Positions 11,546 to 21,573 of a stretch of 64,000 nucleotides of DNA are shown here, in pieces (positions within the stretch are counted from its first letter, which is position 1; every line of letters begins with the position of its first letter). The notes below the pieces were generated by a model that was not told the DNA's origin, did no database searches, and worked only from the letters and a program-made list of their open reading frames with translations. The stretch covers positions 76,379,569 to 76,443,568 of the forward strand of contig NC_073745.1 in assembly GCF_029784135.1 (NCBI RefSeq), given 5' to 3'. The translations under genes and the position numbers were made by a program. This DNA is from Toxorhynchites rutilus septentrionalis. Its lineage: Eukaryota > Arthropoda > Insecta > Diptera > Culicidae.

Positions 11546-12070
11546 AAAATGGGTGGGTCATATATATGATATAACCGCAAGGCTGACGTGGGACTACCGT
11601 TGGCTTTATAATCATTTGTTTGTATTAATTAAATTATGAATTGAATGTGGATCAGATTATAATAACCCTTTCCGAAGCCACGCAAAATCGTTCCAACCTA
11701 GAAGCGAAACCATCAGCGAGATCTCACTCAAGCCTAAAACATATGAGTGAGCAGCCCGACGACGTGGATTAGAGTTCAGGGGTCTGGTCATCAGCAACGG
11801 GTGGAGCAGTTACCAGTTATAAATCAGTAAACATTATAGAAATATAGATCAGTTTCCAAAAATCTCTCCTCGAGTATACTTCTTCCGAAAGCGAAGCTTT
11901 GATTTTGTCCAGAGCACGTCGTCTTTGGAATAACCTGATAAATGAATTCCAAAAATTTCATCCTAATCTGGTTCACTCATTTCATCGAGAAATAAAAATT
12001 TTCAGAACGAAACAATTTTGGATTTCAATCGAATTCAACATATCTGCTGTGGAAGTAATGAATTTAGTGT
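11546..12070. other. Unassigned stretch
   Basis: AT-rich, with no coding region or repeat identified apart from its flanks. Confidence 0.35.
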
Positions 12071-12169
12071 AAGTGTAAGGCACCTTGGTTTTGATGGCTG
12101 TGTTAGGGAACACATTTCAGTGGAAACAAAAGTTCCCCCTATTTGCATGTATTTTCAATGCCAATTTCT

Positions 12170-12486
12170 CCAGGCACCTTGGGTATGATGGCTGTGTTGG
12201 GGAAACCGTAAATAGGCCAATCAAAACGGGACAGTTAAAGCGTTAAGATAGCGCTTGACATTTTACAGTTATTTGATTGCTTATCTCAGGAAAAGTAACA
12301 TTTTATTAATTGTGATAGATGCGTAGAAATAGTTCCTATCAATTGATGCAAACATCTTTTCTATCTATTGAGAAATTTTCGAGTTAAAAGCATTCGAAAT
12401 CTTACTTTTTTCCAGCATGTTCTGCATTTAGGTTTTCATTTTACCCCCTCACATTCCGGTTAGACGTAGTCTCACGTCAAAAAGGT
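12170..12486 (-). repeat. Dispersed repeat with GACGTAG terminus, variant B, copy 1
   Basis: About 315 bp, matched inversely at 58755-59070 and directly at 60560-60775. Shared landmarks: GTTGGGGAAACCGTA, TTGACATTTTACAGTTATT, CTATCAATTGATGCAAACAT, CACATTCCGGTTAGACGTAG. A partial duplication of its inner end (GGCACCTTGGTTTTGATGGC) lies just upstream at about 12080. Confidence 0.75.
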
Positions 12487-12834
12487 ATGCGGAATAGGAA
12501 CAAAAATGCAGGGACCAGGTCAGACGAATACAGATATTATTTAGTTGATGTCTACCGAAATGGAACACAATTACCTCAGACCAAATGCAGTTTAGTAAAA
12601 TTGTTACTGTTGTTAATTTGTTCCATCATGCCACTTCACCTCTTTCAGGAATCCCACTGCAAGCTTCGTGGAGGAATGTATTTTTTTTTGTATAATTTCT
12701 TTAAATCAATACCCAAAATTTAAAATTAATCTATCAGCCTGTGTATTTTCGGTCAATTCTCATGAACTCAATTAGCTTCTCGTACGTAAAAGTTAATGAA
12801 GTAAGCTTCTTAGTGCTTGCAAAACGCCCTTATA

Positions 12835-13751
12835 CAGGGTGGGCCATTTAAAGTGGAAGCATCTGGCAACCCCATAACTTTTGACAGAGATGTCAGATTA
12901 ACAAATGTCATACCGCGTTGGAAGCGTCATTTCAGTACAATTTTAACCATGGAACAATACACACCTAAACAACGCGCTGAAATTGTTCAGCTGTACATTC
13001 AAAATAACTTCTCAATTGTGTTAACTAAACGTGCGTGGAAAAATAAAAATAAAGTTAAAACATCGCCTGGAGACAACACTATACGTCGATTATATGCCAA
13101 ATTTATATCGTCTGGTAGTGTTGGTAATGCCAGTCATCTGTCCAGACAACGACCAAGACGTTTCGACGAGAATATTGATGCCGTTCGAGCCAGTGTTGCA
13201 GAGACTCCATCGACATCAGGTCGCCATCGTTCGCAAGAGTTAGGCATCTGTTTATTGCCATTTGTTCGTGAAAATGAATTGGACAATTACTGGTTCCAAC
13301 AAGACGGCGCTACATGCCATACAGCGGCTGCCACGACCAAATTATTGCGCGAAATGTTCCCCGGAAGATTAATATCGAAAAACGGCGATTATGACTGGCC
13401 ACCGAGATCACCTGATTTGACGCCTCCTGACTTTTTTTTATGGGGATATTTAAAATCCAAGGTATACACTGGTAAACCAAGGACCCTGGCTGCGCTGAAA
13501 GACAATATCCGACAAGAAATTGCTGCCATATCGGCCGAAACATTGGGCAAAGTGATGGAAAATGCCAAAAAAGGGCACATTTTGCGGTCAAGGCCAGAGG
13601 CGGTCATTTACGAGATATCATAATCAAAAAGTAGTTAGAACAAATCTCCTTGGACCAAAATAAATGAATTTCAAAAAAAAAAAATTTAAATTCCACTTGT
13701 TTACTTTGCTATTGCAAAAACAAATCCTTCCACTTTAAATGGCCCACCCTG
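12835..13751 (+). mobile_element. DD41D mariner-like transposon, internally deleted, perfect TIRs
   Basis: The inverted repeats are 25 bp and perfect: 12835-12859 (CAGGGTGGGCCATTTAAAGT...) against 13727-13751. They are flanked by TA on both sides (12833-12834 and 13752-13753). At 917 bp it is shorter than its relative at 47890-49185 (1296 bp), and the missing part lies in the middle of the transposase gene. The perfect ends suggest it could still be moved by a transposase made elsewhere (inference). Confidence 0.93.
12949..13623 (+). pseudogene. Internally deleted DD41D transposase, frame still open
   Basis: From ATG 12949 (MEQYTPKQRAEIVQLYIQ) to TAA 13621-13623, 224 residues without a stop. 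The open frame extends upstream to 12817 but starts outside the element there. Residues 1 to about 100 are the DNA-binding helix-turn-helix part. At about residue 101 (SQELGI) the sequence jumps to LPFVRENELDNYWFQQDGAT. About 100 residues carrying the first catalytic Asp (the FSDEAHF region seen in the relative near 48600) are missing. The second Asp (QQDGATCH) and third Asp (PPDFFLWGY) remain, 41 residues apart, the DD41D spacing. The in-frame junction could still yield a protein that binds the ends but cannot cut, hence a possible inhibitor (speculative). Confidence 0.88.
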
Positions 13752-13753
13752 TA

Positions 13754-14788
13754 CTATCACTTTTCCCAGGCCAGAACTAGTTCAGACGCTTTCCACCGAA
13801 CGTGTCACGAACCAAGGTTCCATTATTCATGTCCAAATATTCATCAGAATTACGTGTCATATCCAATGAGGGTTGAAACGTGTAACCGTTTTAGAAATAC
13901 CGCTCAAGTTACTTATCTTGGGATTTACCTAGAAAAGCAACAATGTTCGATTCAAGATCCGAATGTACTTTGTCAGTGAAATAACCTGAAGAGCTTCTCG
14001 AACATAACAATATACACCCATACCTAGCTATACGGCCGCTCTTTATACGGCTTTTCGTTGAACAAGCTTGGAACCGATCCGATATAGTTTGTATGAATTT
14101 GTATTGGAATAATTGATTCGTTAAACGGCTTTTTTCTTAGCGGCCCAAGAACGTATCTAGGCCGTAAAGCGAGGTATGGGTGTATCAAAAACTGAGCGTC
14201 AGTTTCTGAGCTCCGGAACAGAATCAGATTGGTTCGCTTACCCTATAGCTCCAGAGATAGCGATTTTTACAAAGATGCTAGAGATGCTCAAAATATCTGC
14301 AAGGCAAGTCTTGAGCACAATAAATTGCAAAGACATTTTTTCTCCTTGTGCTTTCAAAAACTTGTCAATATTATTTTCCAATTCAAAAGCGTGAGTGAAC
14401 ACAAGAGCACAGCTGTGTCGAAAAAAAAGTTGATCTGAACCCATTTCTTTGTACAGCTCCTTGAATAAAAAAGTACTGAGAGGTGCAGATTTTATTTAGT
14501 TCAAAAAATCATGAAAAAAAATGTTTTTTCTAATGGTTCTAACAGGATTTACTGGAGATCGCTGCAAAACCAGCAAAAAAACAAAAAAAAACATGGTACT
14601 TCTGTATTTGCGTCACCGGAGCCGAAATTCAATAGATGGAAATTTTATTTTTCGCATGGGGACTCAGTTATTATTCGTATCGTTGTTGTCTCTTTGTTTG
14701 CGCTGTTTTGTTATTTTTTAGTCCGACGAAAATGCGTATTTGAGATTTGCGGTGTTTACGTATGAACTCAACCGGACCGTCGTTCATA
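13754..14788. other. Unassigned stretch
   Basis: No recognisable gene or repeat. Short open frames at 14176-14765 have no motif. Confidence 0.35.
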
Positions 14789-15275
14789 CAGGGTCTTTCA
14801 GATTAAACGCTCATGCAACAAATGTTAATAACATCTACGAAAGTGAACCAATTTTTATTTTTAAAAAACGAAAATAAAACTTATTTTAGGACATTTTTGA
14901 TCTGACCACCCTTTTTTTCGATAACGCGTTCAAAACGGTGAACAAAGTTATTCATGCACTACTCTAACATTACGACTTCGATGCTGTTGAGAATCCGAGT
15001 TATTTCTTCTTTAAGTTCCTCCAAATGTTGTGGCCTATTAACGTAGCAACGGTCCTTCACGTACCCCCAGAGGAAATAATTTACGACGAGAAATGTTGAA
15101 ATTCTTACCATAAGAGGACACAGTTTCATTAAGGCTTCGGTTACTCGAGTAATACGATTTCACTAAAAATACACGTTCTTGTAAATTGTACATCTTGACA
15201 CTAAAAACTATCCGATTAGACTGAACATATGTATAAAAATGTATGTAAATGTATACAAAATTGAAACATTTCATT
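14789..15275 (-). mobile_element. Deleted IS630/mariner-like element, minus strand
   Basis: The left end is CAGGGTCTTTCAGATTAAAC at 14789, preceded by TA, of the same type as the other CAGGGT-ended elements here. The minus strand starts with MYNLQERVFLVKSYYSSNRS (about 15190 downward), an N-terminal transposase sequence. It passes abruptly (about 15090-15060) to a C-terminal block that in a shifted frame reads like FPLGVREG (ancestral FLWGYVKD type) and PQHLEELKEEITRIL. The whole catalytic core is missing. I could not find the matching right inverted repeat, so that boundary is approximate. Confidence 0.75.
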
Positions 15276-16230
15276 ATGCCAGCATCGATCTTCAGGATAT
15301 TTTACGCAATCATGTTGATTCTCAAAAAAAGTCACTTTTTTTTCATAATGTTTCAAATGATAAATAAAAAAAGATTTAGATACCTCGTGACTTACGCCGT
15401 ATAGAAGATTATATTGTTTCCGACGACATTGTACTACAGATCAAAACCGTTGTACTTTAGATCAAGGGTAACAAGAGTGAGGGGATTTATTTTCCCTGAA
15501 TAACCTATAACGAATGCCTTGAGGGGATTCCCAAATATGATATTCCCAATCAATTTATCAATTAAGTGCGTTCCAATGATATTGTTTATGGCAAATCACA
15601 TCTCTTACAATAGTGGCCGTCTTATCCCCGGTATGAGTTAAGCAAGAGAACCTCAACAATTCTAGGAAATGCTTTCAAAACATACCGTTTTCTTTAAAGC
15701 AAACTCAACAGACTTGTGTGTTTATTATTATAACATACATATTCACCAATGAAACACTTAATTTCTAGCAAGCAAAATAATAAATCGGTGCTCGTACCCA
15801 TATGAAAGTTTTGTTTTTGTTGTTTATCATGTTGTTTATTAAGCCTATTCACACAAGCCAAAGTGGATATAAAATAATTAATGGTAATGCAATACACTAA
15901 AATAATTTATTATAATTGTGCAATAGTTGATTGTTTCGATAACTTAGAAGGTGACCATCTTCCTCCGCTTTCCCCTAGAACTGCATTTTTCTAACACCGT
16001 GGAAGATACAATTAAAAATTATTATCTAAAACAAAAAAAGAATCAAAAATTTTAAATATTTGACAATTTGAAAAGGTAAGTAAATGTTTTGATTGTAATG
16101 AAAATTGTAAGACCTTGAAAAATCCTGTGACGCTGCACTTATGTATTGGTTTTAGTAAACCAGGATTTAGTGTAGAAGTGGAGTGAAGAATTTTACAAAG
16201 TTTCCTATTTCATAAACAAAAACAATAGGG
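15276..16230. other. Unassigned AT-rich stretch
   Basis: No gene or repeat identified on either strand. Confidence 0.35.
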
Positions 16231-16232
16231 AG

Positions 16233-16370
16233 GTTGTGTCCAGAAAACGACCTCATTGTTGACGTAGGACTATGGAATCGTTTTTTATCACTTCGGAAAG
16301 TAATTAGGAGGTGTAGTGCACAAATTACGCAACGCTAAAAATTCGGATTTTCAACAAAGCCCCCAAACCA
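16233..16370. repeat. Ends of two dispersed repeat types side by side
   Basis: 16233-16285 carries GGTTGTGTCCAGAAAACGAC, then TTGACGTAGGACTATGGAAT, the module seen at 10380. At 16317-16370 GTGCACAAATTACGCAACGC, AAAATTCGGATTTT and a C-rich tail match the ACGTAACGC repeat at 21313-21392, 50255-50365 and 56465-56585. Confidence 0.5.
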
Positions 16371-16525
16371 AATATTGAAACTTACATACACATAGCTAGC
16401 AACCGACATCCATAAAATAAAATAGTTTCACTTAAAAATTTCCCTATTCTTATCACACCATTCAAACCAGTTTCACCCGAATGAAACGCAATGTGGGGTG
16501 CATGGCACAAACAGTGTTTTTTTTT

Positions 16526-16980
16526 CTCCCATTTATTTATTAGGCTCATTAGCATTTAGCTGTAACAGAGCTGGGTTTAATCGTGTACATGTACATATGT
16601 TTATGTTTCTATAAATTGTGTAGCCATTTAGGCGTTAAGTTTTCTGTCCCATTACATTATGGTAAATTACACACTAGTAGCCATTTAGGCGTAAGGGTAT
16701 TCTTTCTGTTCTTCCATTGTTCAGCAGACCGGACAGCGGAGACAGTTGATATTGATCATTGTTGGGTTATTTATAGAACAGCATCCCGATGTTTCTTGCA
16801 GAGCAGAGCAGTTGTATGGATGAATCGATCTTTGTTCCACCGTGGATCGATTTCCATCGCTGATGATGGTTGCGTGGACGTAGATATTCTATAACAACAT
16901 AAAGATGGTTAATTGAGGGCCCTGAGTTTGAACTCACGATCGATCGCTTGGTAAGCGAACGCGTAACCAAGTTCTGGAAG
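16526..16980 (-). mobile_element. tRNA-derived SINE (about 480-bp family), minus-strand copy
   Basis: Inverse of the complete SINE at 42277-42760. The tail lies at 16526-16550 (inverse of AATGAGCC...AAATAAATGGGA) and the tRNA-like head at about 16915-16980 (inverse of GCGTTCGCTTACCAAGCGAT and GTGAGTTCAAACTC, a B-box-like string). The head is diverged upstream of the A box. It contains a repeated GTAGCCATTTAGGCGT(T)AAG (about 16620 and 16677). No target duplication was found. Open frames inside it are accidental. Confidence 0.8.
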
Positions 16981-17048
16981 GGTACATATCTTTTCACCTG
17001 TACTTATTGTCTCAAAAATCTGTACCAAAATCTGTACCATTGGATATA

Positions 17049-18346
17049 AAGGGTGTGTCACATCAAATTGCATCACGGAAAAAACGCTGTAGAAATTTAA
17101 TTTTTAGGAATTATATCTTCAGCTTTCGCTTATAATCAGATAAGAGTGTATAGATCACGTTGGCCATGCTTCACTGTCAATTTTTCGTAAATTTGGAAAA
17201 ATGTCGTCGAACGAAAAAGAGCGTCGTGAATTAATCCTGCGCACTCATTTCGAGAATCCGGAGTTGTCACATCGGGACATCGGTAAGATGCTGGGAATCG
17301 TCCAATCCACGGTCAGCAGAGTACTAAAACGATAATTCGAGAACCTAACCATCGACCGGAAGGTGAAGAACGGCAAAAATGGATGCTCCGTCAGTGAAAA
17401 AGATCACAAGCGCGTAGTTAAGCAGTTTAGACGTGATCCGAGAAGTTCGGTCCGGGATGTCGCCAATAAGCTGAATTTGTCAAGTTCATTCGTCCAGCGG
17501 ACCAAGCAGCGGGAGGGCCTTCGTACATACAAGGTTCAGAAGGCTCCTAACCGCAACGAAAGGCAAAACATGGTGGGGAAGACGCGAGCCCGGAAGCTGT
17601 ACACCGAAATGCTGACGAAGCCGCATTGCCTGGTAATGGACGACGAAACCTACGTCAAAGCGGACTTTCGTCAGCTGCCGGGCCTGTTGTTCTTCTCCGC
17701 AGAGGACAAATTCAGCGTTCCGGAGGAGATTCGCAAGCAGAAACTATCCAAGTTTGCCAAAAAGTACATGGTGTGGCAAGCGATCTGCTCTTGCGGAAAG
17801 CGGAGCGCCCCCTTCGTGATGACCGGCACGGTAAACGGGCAGGTTTACCTTAAGGAGTGCCTACAGAAGCGCTTACTACCACTATTGAAGCAGCACGAGG
17901 GCCCGACCATCTTCTGGCCGGATCTCGCTTCGTGCCACTATTCAAAGGACGTGTTGGAGTGGTACGAAGCCAACGGGGTCACCTTCGTGCCAAAGGAAAT
18001 GAACCCGCCCAACGCGCCGGAGCTTCGCCCAATAGAGAAATATTGGGCGATTATGAAGCAGGCCCTCCGGAAGAACTCAAAAGTTGTCAAATCGGAGGCG
18101 GACTTCAAGAGAAAATGGATTTCTGTTCAAAAAAAACTACAACCTGACGTTGTACAGAACCTTATGGACGGGGTAAAGAGGAAGGTGCGAGCATACGGGC
18201 TTGGGCTCGAAGTATGAATAAAAAGAAAATGCCAAAAGTTGTTTAATAGTTTTTATTTTACTGTCTAAAATTTTCAAAAGGATCGGTCTACTGGGCGAAT
18301 TTCTACAGCGTTTTTTCCGTGATGCAATTTGATGTGACACACCCTT
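17049..18346 (+). mobile_element. DD37E (ITmD37E-type) transposon, copy 1
   Basis: 1298 bp, flanked by TA (17047-17048 and 18347-18348). Both ends read AAGGGTGTGTCACATCAAAT inward and the identity continues for nearly 50 bp, up to CTGTAGAAATT. A second copy of exactly the same length lies inverted at 38136-39433. DD37E elements are known from mosquitoes. One nonsense codon disrupts the transposase. Confidence 0.96.
17201..18217 (+). pseudogene. DD37E transposase, one nonsense codon (codon 45)
   Basis: The frame from ATG 17201 (MSSNEKERRELILRTHFENP) to TGA 18215-18217 is 338 residues, the usual length of the family. It is broken only by TAA at 17333-17335, where the sister copy has TAC. The N-terminal helix-turn-helix region (about 1-115) would bind the inverted repeats. 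The catalytic core keeps MDDET (D148), FWPDLASCHYS (D241) and ELRPIEKYW (E279). The 37 residues between D241 and E279 give the DD37E signature. An internal ATG at 17363, in frame after the stop, would give a 284-residue protein lacking the first 54 residues, so it would probably not bind DNA normally. The mutation looks recent, since the rest is clean. Confidence 0.95.
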
Positions 18347-18497
18347 TAATATGTCTCTAATGTATTGAACTCAATGACATTGAATTTCAATTATCAATGA
18401 GATCAACATAAAAGTGTAAATTAGGAAACTTAGTAGTATTTTAAGGAGAGAGAAAGGGACCGAGAAAACAATTGGCTTTGGCAAATTCCGCGCGGAA

Positions 18498-19503
18498 CCG
18501 TTCTGAATCATATTTCGGACGCTTAAGGCATATGATGCAGAAAACAGGTCTAAACTTCATGCACAGGTATTATTTGGTTGATATTTTTAATAAATTAGTT
18601 CAATATGCTTTTAAGCTTTCTACTTTGGTACCTATTTGATTGAAAACATAAAAAAATCATCGAATAAAATGCTTTTCAAATGAAGCGAATAAAAATCAAA
18701 CTTCGGACACTAAATCAAATTTCGGACAGATTGAATTCAAATTTTGGATACATTATTTTGTAAGTTCTGAACGAAAATTACATTACACTTGATTATATTT
18801 TATAGTCAACTGCGAAACACTTACCAAGCAATCCCAGTAAACTGTTAACGATGATGAGAACTGATGAAACTCGGGAGAAATTTAAGTACCGTTCTGAATC
18901 ATATTTCGGACACTTTGTTCAAATATCTTGAAATGCTCAATGCACTGATGATATAACTATAAAAAATAATATCACAATGGCTTATTTAGAGTAATCCCTT
19001 GGTTTCACTATCATTTCATATGAGAATTACATTTGAATTATAACATCATCGGCAAAAATCCGACAACACTACTCATTATCGTTTGTGTTTGACGTTTGCT
19101 TAGCGTGAGCACGTAGAATTTACCCGTTCATAAATATTTAAATTTCTCCCGTGTTTCATCAGTTCTTATCATCGTTTACAGTTTACTGTCATTGCTTGGT
19201 AAGTGTTTCGCAGTTGACTATAAAATATAATCAAGTGTAATGTAATTTTCGTTCAAAAAATAACAAAATAAAGTGAAATTTGAATTTAATCTGTCCGAAG
19301 TTTGGTTTTTATTCGCTTCATTTGGAAAGCATTTTATTCGATGATGTTTTTATGTTTTCAATCAAATAGGTACCAAAGTAGAAAGCTTAAAAGCATATTG
19401 AACTAATTTATTAACAATATCAACCAAATAATACCTGTGCATGAAGTTTAGACCTGTTTTCTGCATCATATGCCTTAAGCGTCCGAAATATGATTCAGAA
19501 CGG
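18498..19503. mobile_element. Foldback/MITE-like element 1 (arms A and A')
   Basis: The terminus CCGTTCTGAATCATATTTCG at 18498 is inverted at about 19482-19503, and the arms 18498-18886 and about 19127-19503 pair along nearly their whole length. Inner-arm landmark: TGCGAAACACTTACCAAGCA (about 18812), inverted near 19195-19215. TA follows the right end (19504-19505); the left has AA. Non-coding. Confidence 0.8.
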
Positions 19504-19740
19504 TATTGATGAACGGGTAAGTTCTACATGCTCACGCTAAGCAAACGTCAAACACAAACGATAGTGAGTAGTGTTGATAGATTTTTGTCGATTATGTTAT
19601 AATTCAAATGTAGTTCTCATATTAAATGATAGTGAAACCAAGGGATTACTCAAAAGAAGCAATTTTGATAGCCGCTATCATCAGTGCATTAAGCATTTCA
19701 AAATATTAGAACAAAATGTCCGAAATATGATTCATAACGG
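18889..19740. mobile_element. Foldback/MITE-like element 2 (arms B and B'), interlocked with element 1
   Basis: The same terminus, CCGTTCTGAATCATATTTCG, starts at 18889 after TA (18887-18888) and is inverted at 19718-19740 followed by TA (19741-19742). Arms: 18889-19126 against 19506-19740. Landmarks: TCCCTTGGTTTCACTATCAT at about 18992, inverted near 19625-19650, and GTTTGACGTTTGCTTAGCGT at about 19086, inverted near 19530-19550. The order along the DNA is A, B, A', B', so the two hairpins cannot form independently. Confidence 0.8.
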
Positions 19741-20002
19741 TATATTGTTAGGTTTTATAACTGCTGCAGTCGAACCTTGATCCTGTTTTATTAATTTTTT
19801 TCACTTCGTATTCTATGCATTTATTTCGCGACAACTTTGTCGCAAATGGCATTTTATGTGGTGTTCATTGAAAAAACGACACTATTGTCATTTTAGGTAC
19901 ATCCTTATGCATAAAATGTCAAAGATCTAGTCACTAAGTATCCGTAGTCATGAATCAGCTTTATCATTATAGGATCGAGGTTGCGTTACTTACTGTATAT
20001 TA

Positions 20003-21305
20003 AAGTCTGCTTCATTTAATATTGGAACAAATTCTTTTGCTCATTGTGGCGCTCCTAGTGGACGGATTTGGAAACTTTTTTCACCCACGTGTCGGGAAAT
20101 TCATTACCTTTTACCATGTATTTATGTCATAACACCAAACGATAGCATTTTGTAAACAACCGCCATGGAAGCCGAACGGAGAGATAAAATTGTGCACAGT
20201 TTTCTTGAAAATCCATTGTTGTCGGCATCTAAGCTAGCTAAACAGCTTAAAATGCCCAGAAATACCGTATGGCGTGTTATCAAGCAGTACAAAGAAGCAT
20301 TGACGACGGCTCGGAAGCCGCATTCGAAGCGTCGGAGTGGAACTGTCGACCGGAAACTGCGTGGGAAAGTCATCAAGGCCGTCAAGAGGAATCCCAATCT
20401 TTCAGACCGCGATTTGGCCTATAAGTTCCAGGCCGCTCACAGTACGGGACGACGAATTCGTCTCCGGGAAGGAATAAGGTCATTCCGAGCCAGCAAACAG
20501 CCAAATCGGACGCTGAAGCAGAACAATGTGGCCAGAATCCGTGCTCGAAAGCTGTACGACCAAGTGCTGAACAAGTTCGACGGATGTATTCTGATGGACG
20601 ATGAGGCTACGTGAAGGCGGACTTTGGGCAAATCCCAGGTCAAAAATTTTATTTGGCGACGGCTCGGGGGGATGTACCTGCAAAATTTAAGTTCGTGTTT
20701 GCGGATAAATTCGCCCGCAAGTACATGATTTGGCAGGGGATATGCAGTTGTGGACAGAAAACCAAAGTCTTTCTCACTGACAAGACAATAACATCAGAAG
20801 TCTACAAAAAAGAGTGCCTACAGGAACGGATTCTGCCGTTTATTCGTGCCCACGACCGTCCAGTAATGTTTTGGCCGGACCTCGCAAGCTGCCATTACAG
20901 CAAAACGGTTATGGAATGGTACGCAACGAACGGGGTCAGCGTAATACCGAAGGACCTCAACCCCCCAAACTGCCCCCAGTTCCGGCCGATAGAGAAATAC
21001 TGGGCAATCACGAAGCGGAGGCTTAAGGCAAAGGGAAAACTTGTTAGGAACATGACTCAAATGAAGAACTGGTGGAATCAAATCGCCAAAACGGTGGACG
21101 AAAAGGGTGTGCGCCGCCTAATGTGCCGTATTACGGGAAAAGTACGAGAATTTCTTCGAAACAGCAATGAATAATTTTTTTAATTTTTTTTTATGAAAGA
21201 GTAAAGAAAATGCTACATTTGTATGAAAAACAAATTATGAATTCGTTAATAAATGACTGAACTACACGCAATTGTTTGTGTTCCAATATTAAATGAAGCA
21301 GACTT
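20003..21305 (+). mobile_element. DD37E transposon, second subfamily
   Basis: 1303 bp, flanked by TA (20001-20002, 21306-21307). The ends read AAGTCTGCTTCATTTAATAT inward on both sides, with about 30 bp of inverted repeat up to GGAACA. The inverted repeats differ from those of the 17049 and 38136 copies, but the transposase is clearly related. It appears to sit inside or beside an ACGTAACGC-type repeat (21313-21392). Confidence 0.95.
20165..21174 (+). pseudogene. DD37E transposase (subfamily 2), single-base frameshift
   Basis: ATG 20165 (MEAERRDKIVHSFLENPLLS) opens a frame running to the first catalytic motif MDDEA at about residue 147. There one base is missing (near 20606-20611, GAGGCTACGTG) and the frame stops at 20612-20614. 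Reading continues in the next frame as KADFGQIPGQKF to TAA at 21172-21174. The second Asp (FWPDLASCHYS) and the Glu (FRPIEKYWAI) are intact and 37 residues apart. Total length is equivalent to about 336 residues. The paired-type helix-turn-helix part is well preserved (SASKLAKQLKMPRNTVWRVI). The single lesion suggests recent inactivation; a sequencing error in this one base is a real alternative. Confidence 0.94.
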
Positions 21306-21312
21306 TAGTGAT

Positions 21313-21392
21313 AGGAAATTACGTTACGTAGGGGGGAGGCGGTCCAAAATTCGTATTTTTAGCGTTACGTAATTTGTGCACTACGCCTTACT
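21313..21392 (-). repeat. ACGTAACGC C-rich dispersed repeat
   Basis: AATTACGTTACGTAGGGGGG and, inverted, AGCGTTACGTAATTTGTGCA form the two ends of an about 80-bp unit. Related strings occur at 16317, 50255 and 56465. It lies eight bases right of the DD37E element. Confidence 0.6.
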
Positions 21393-21573
21393 TGCACATC
21401 TTCGAGGCCCTAGTCCGGTGAATAACCAAAACTTTGGGTTTCGTCCGCGACAGCAAATTCCTCATGAATTTTCTAGTGGATTTCACAGCGAAAATGGACT
21501 CAAACTTGCTTGAAAAAACTTCTCGATGCATTTTCTTATGGATCTTCTGGCCAAAATTCATCATTATATACAT

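Noticed and set aside
16583..16894. Open frame of 103 codons
   Set aside because: Lies inside a minus-strand SINE; the matching SINE at 42277-42760 has no equivalent frame.
18137..18340. 67-codon minus frame, identical on plus strand at 38142-38345
   Set aside because: The identity comes only from the two inverted DD37E copies; it is antisense to the transposase end and inverted repeat.
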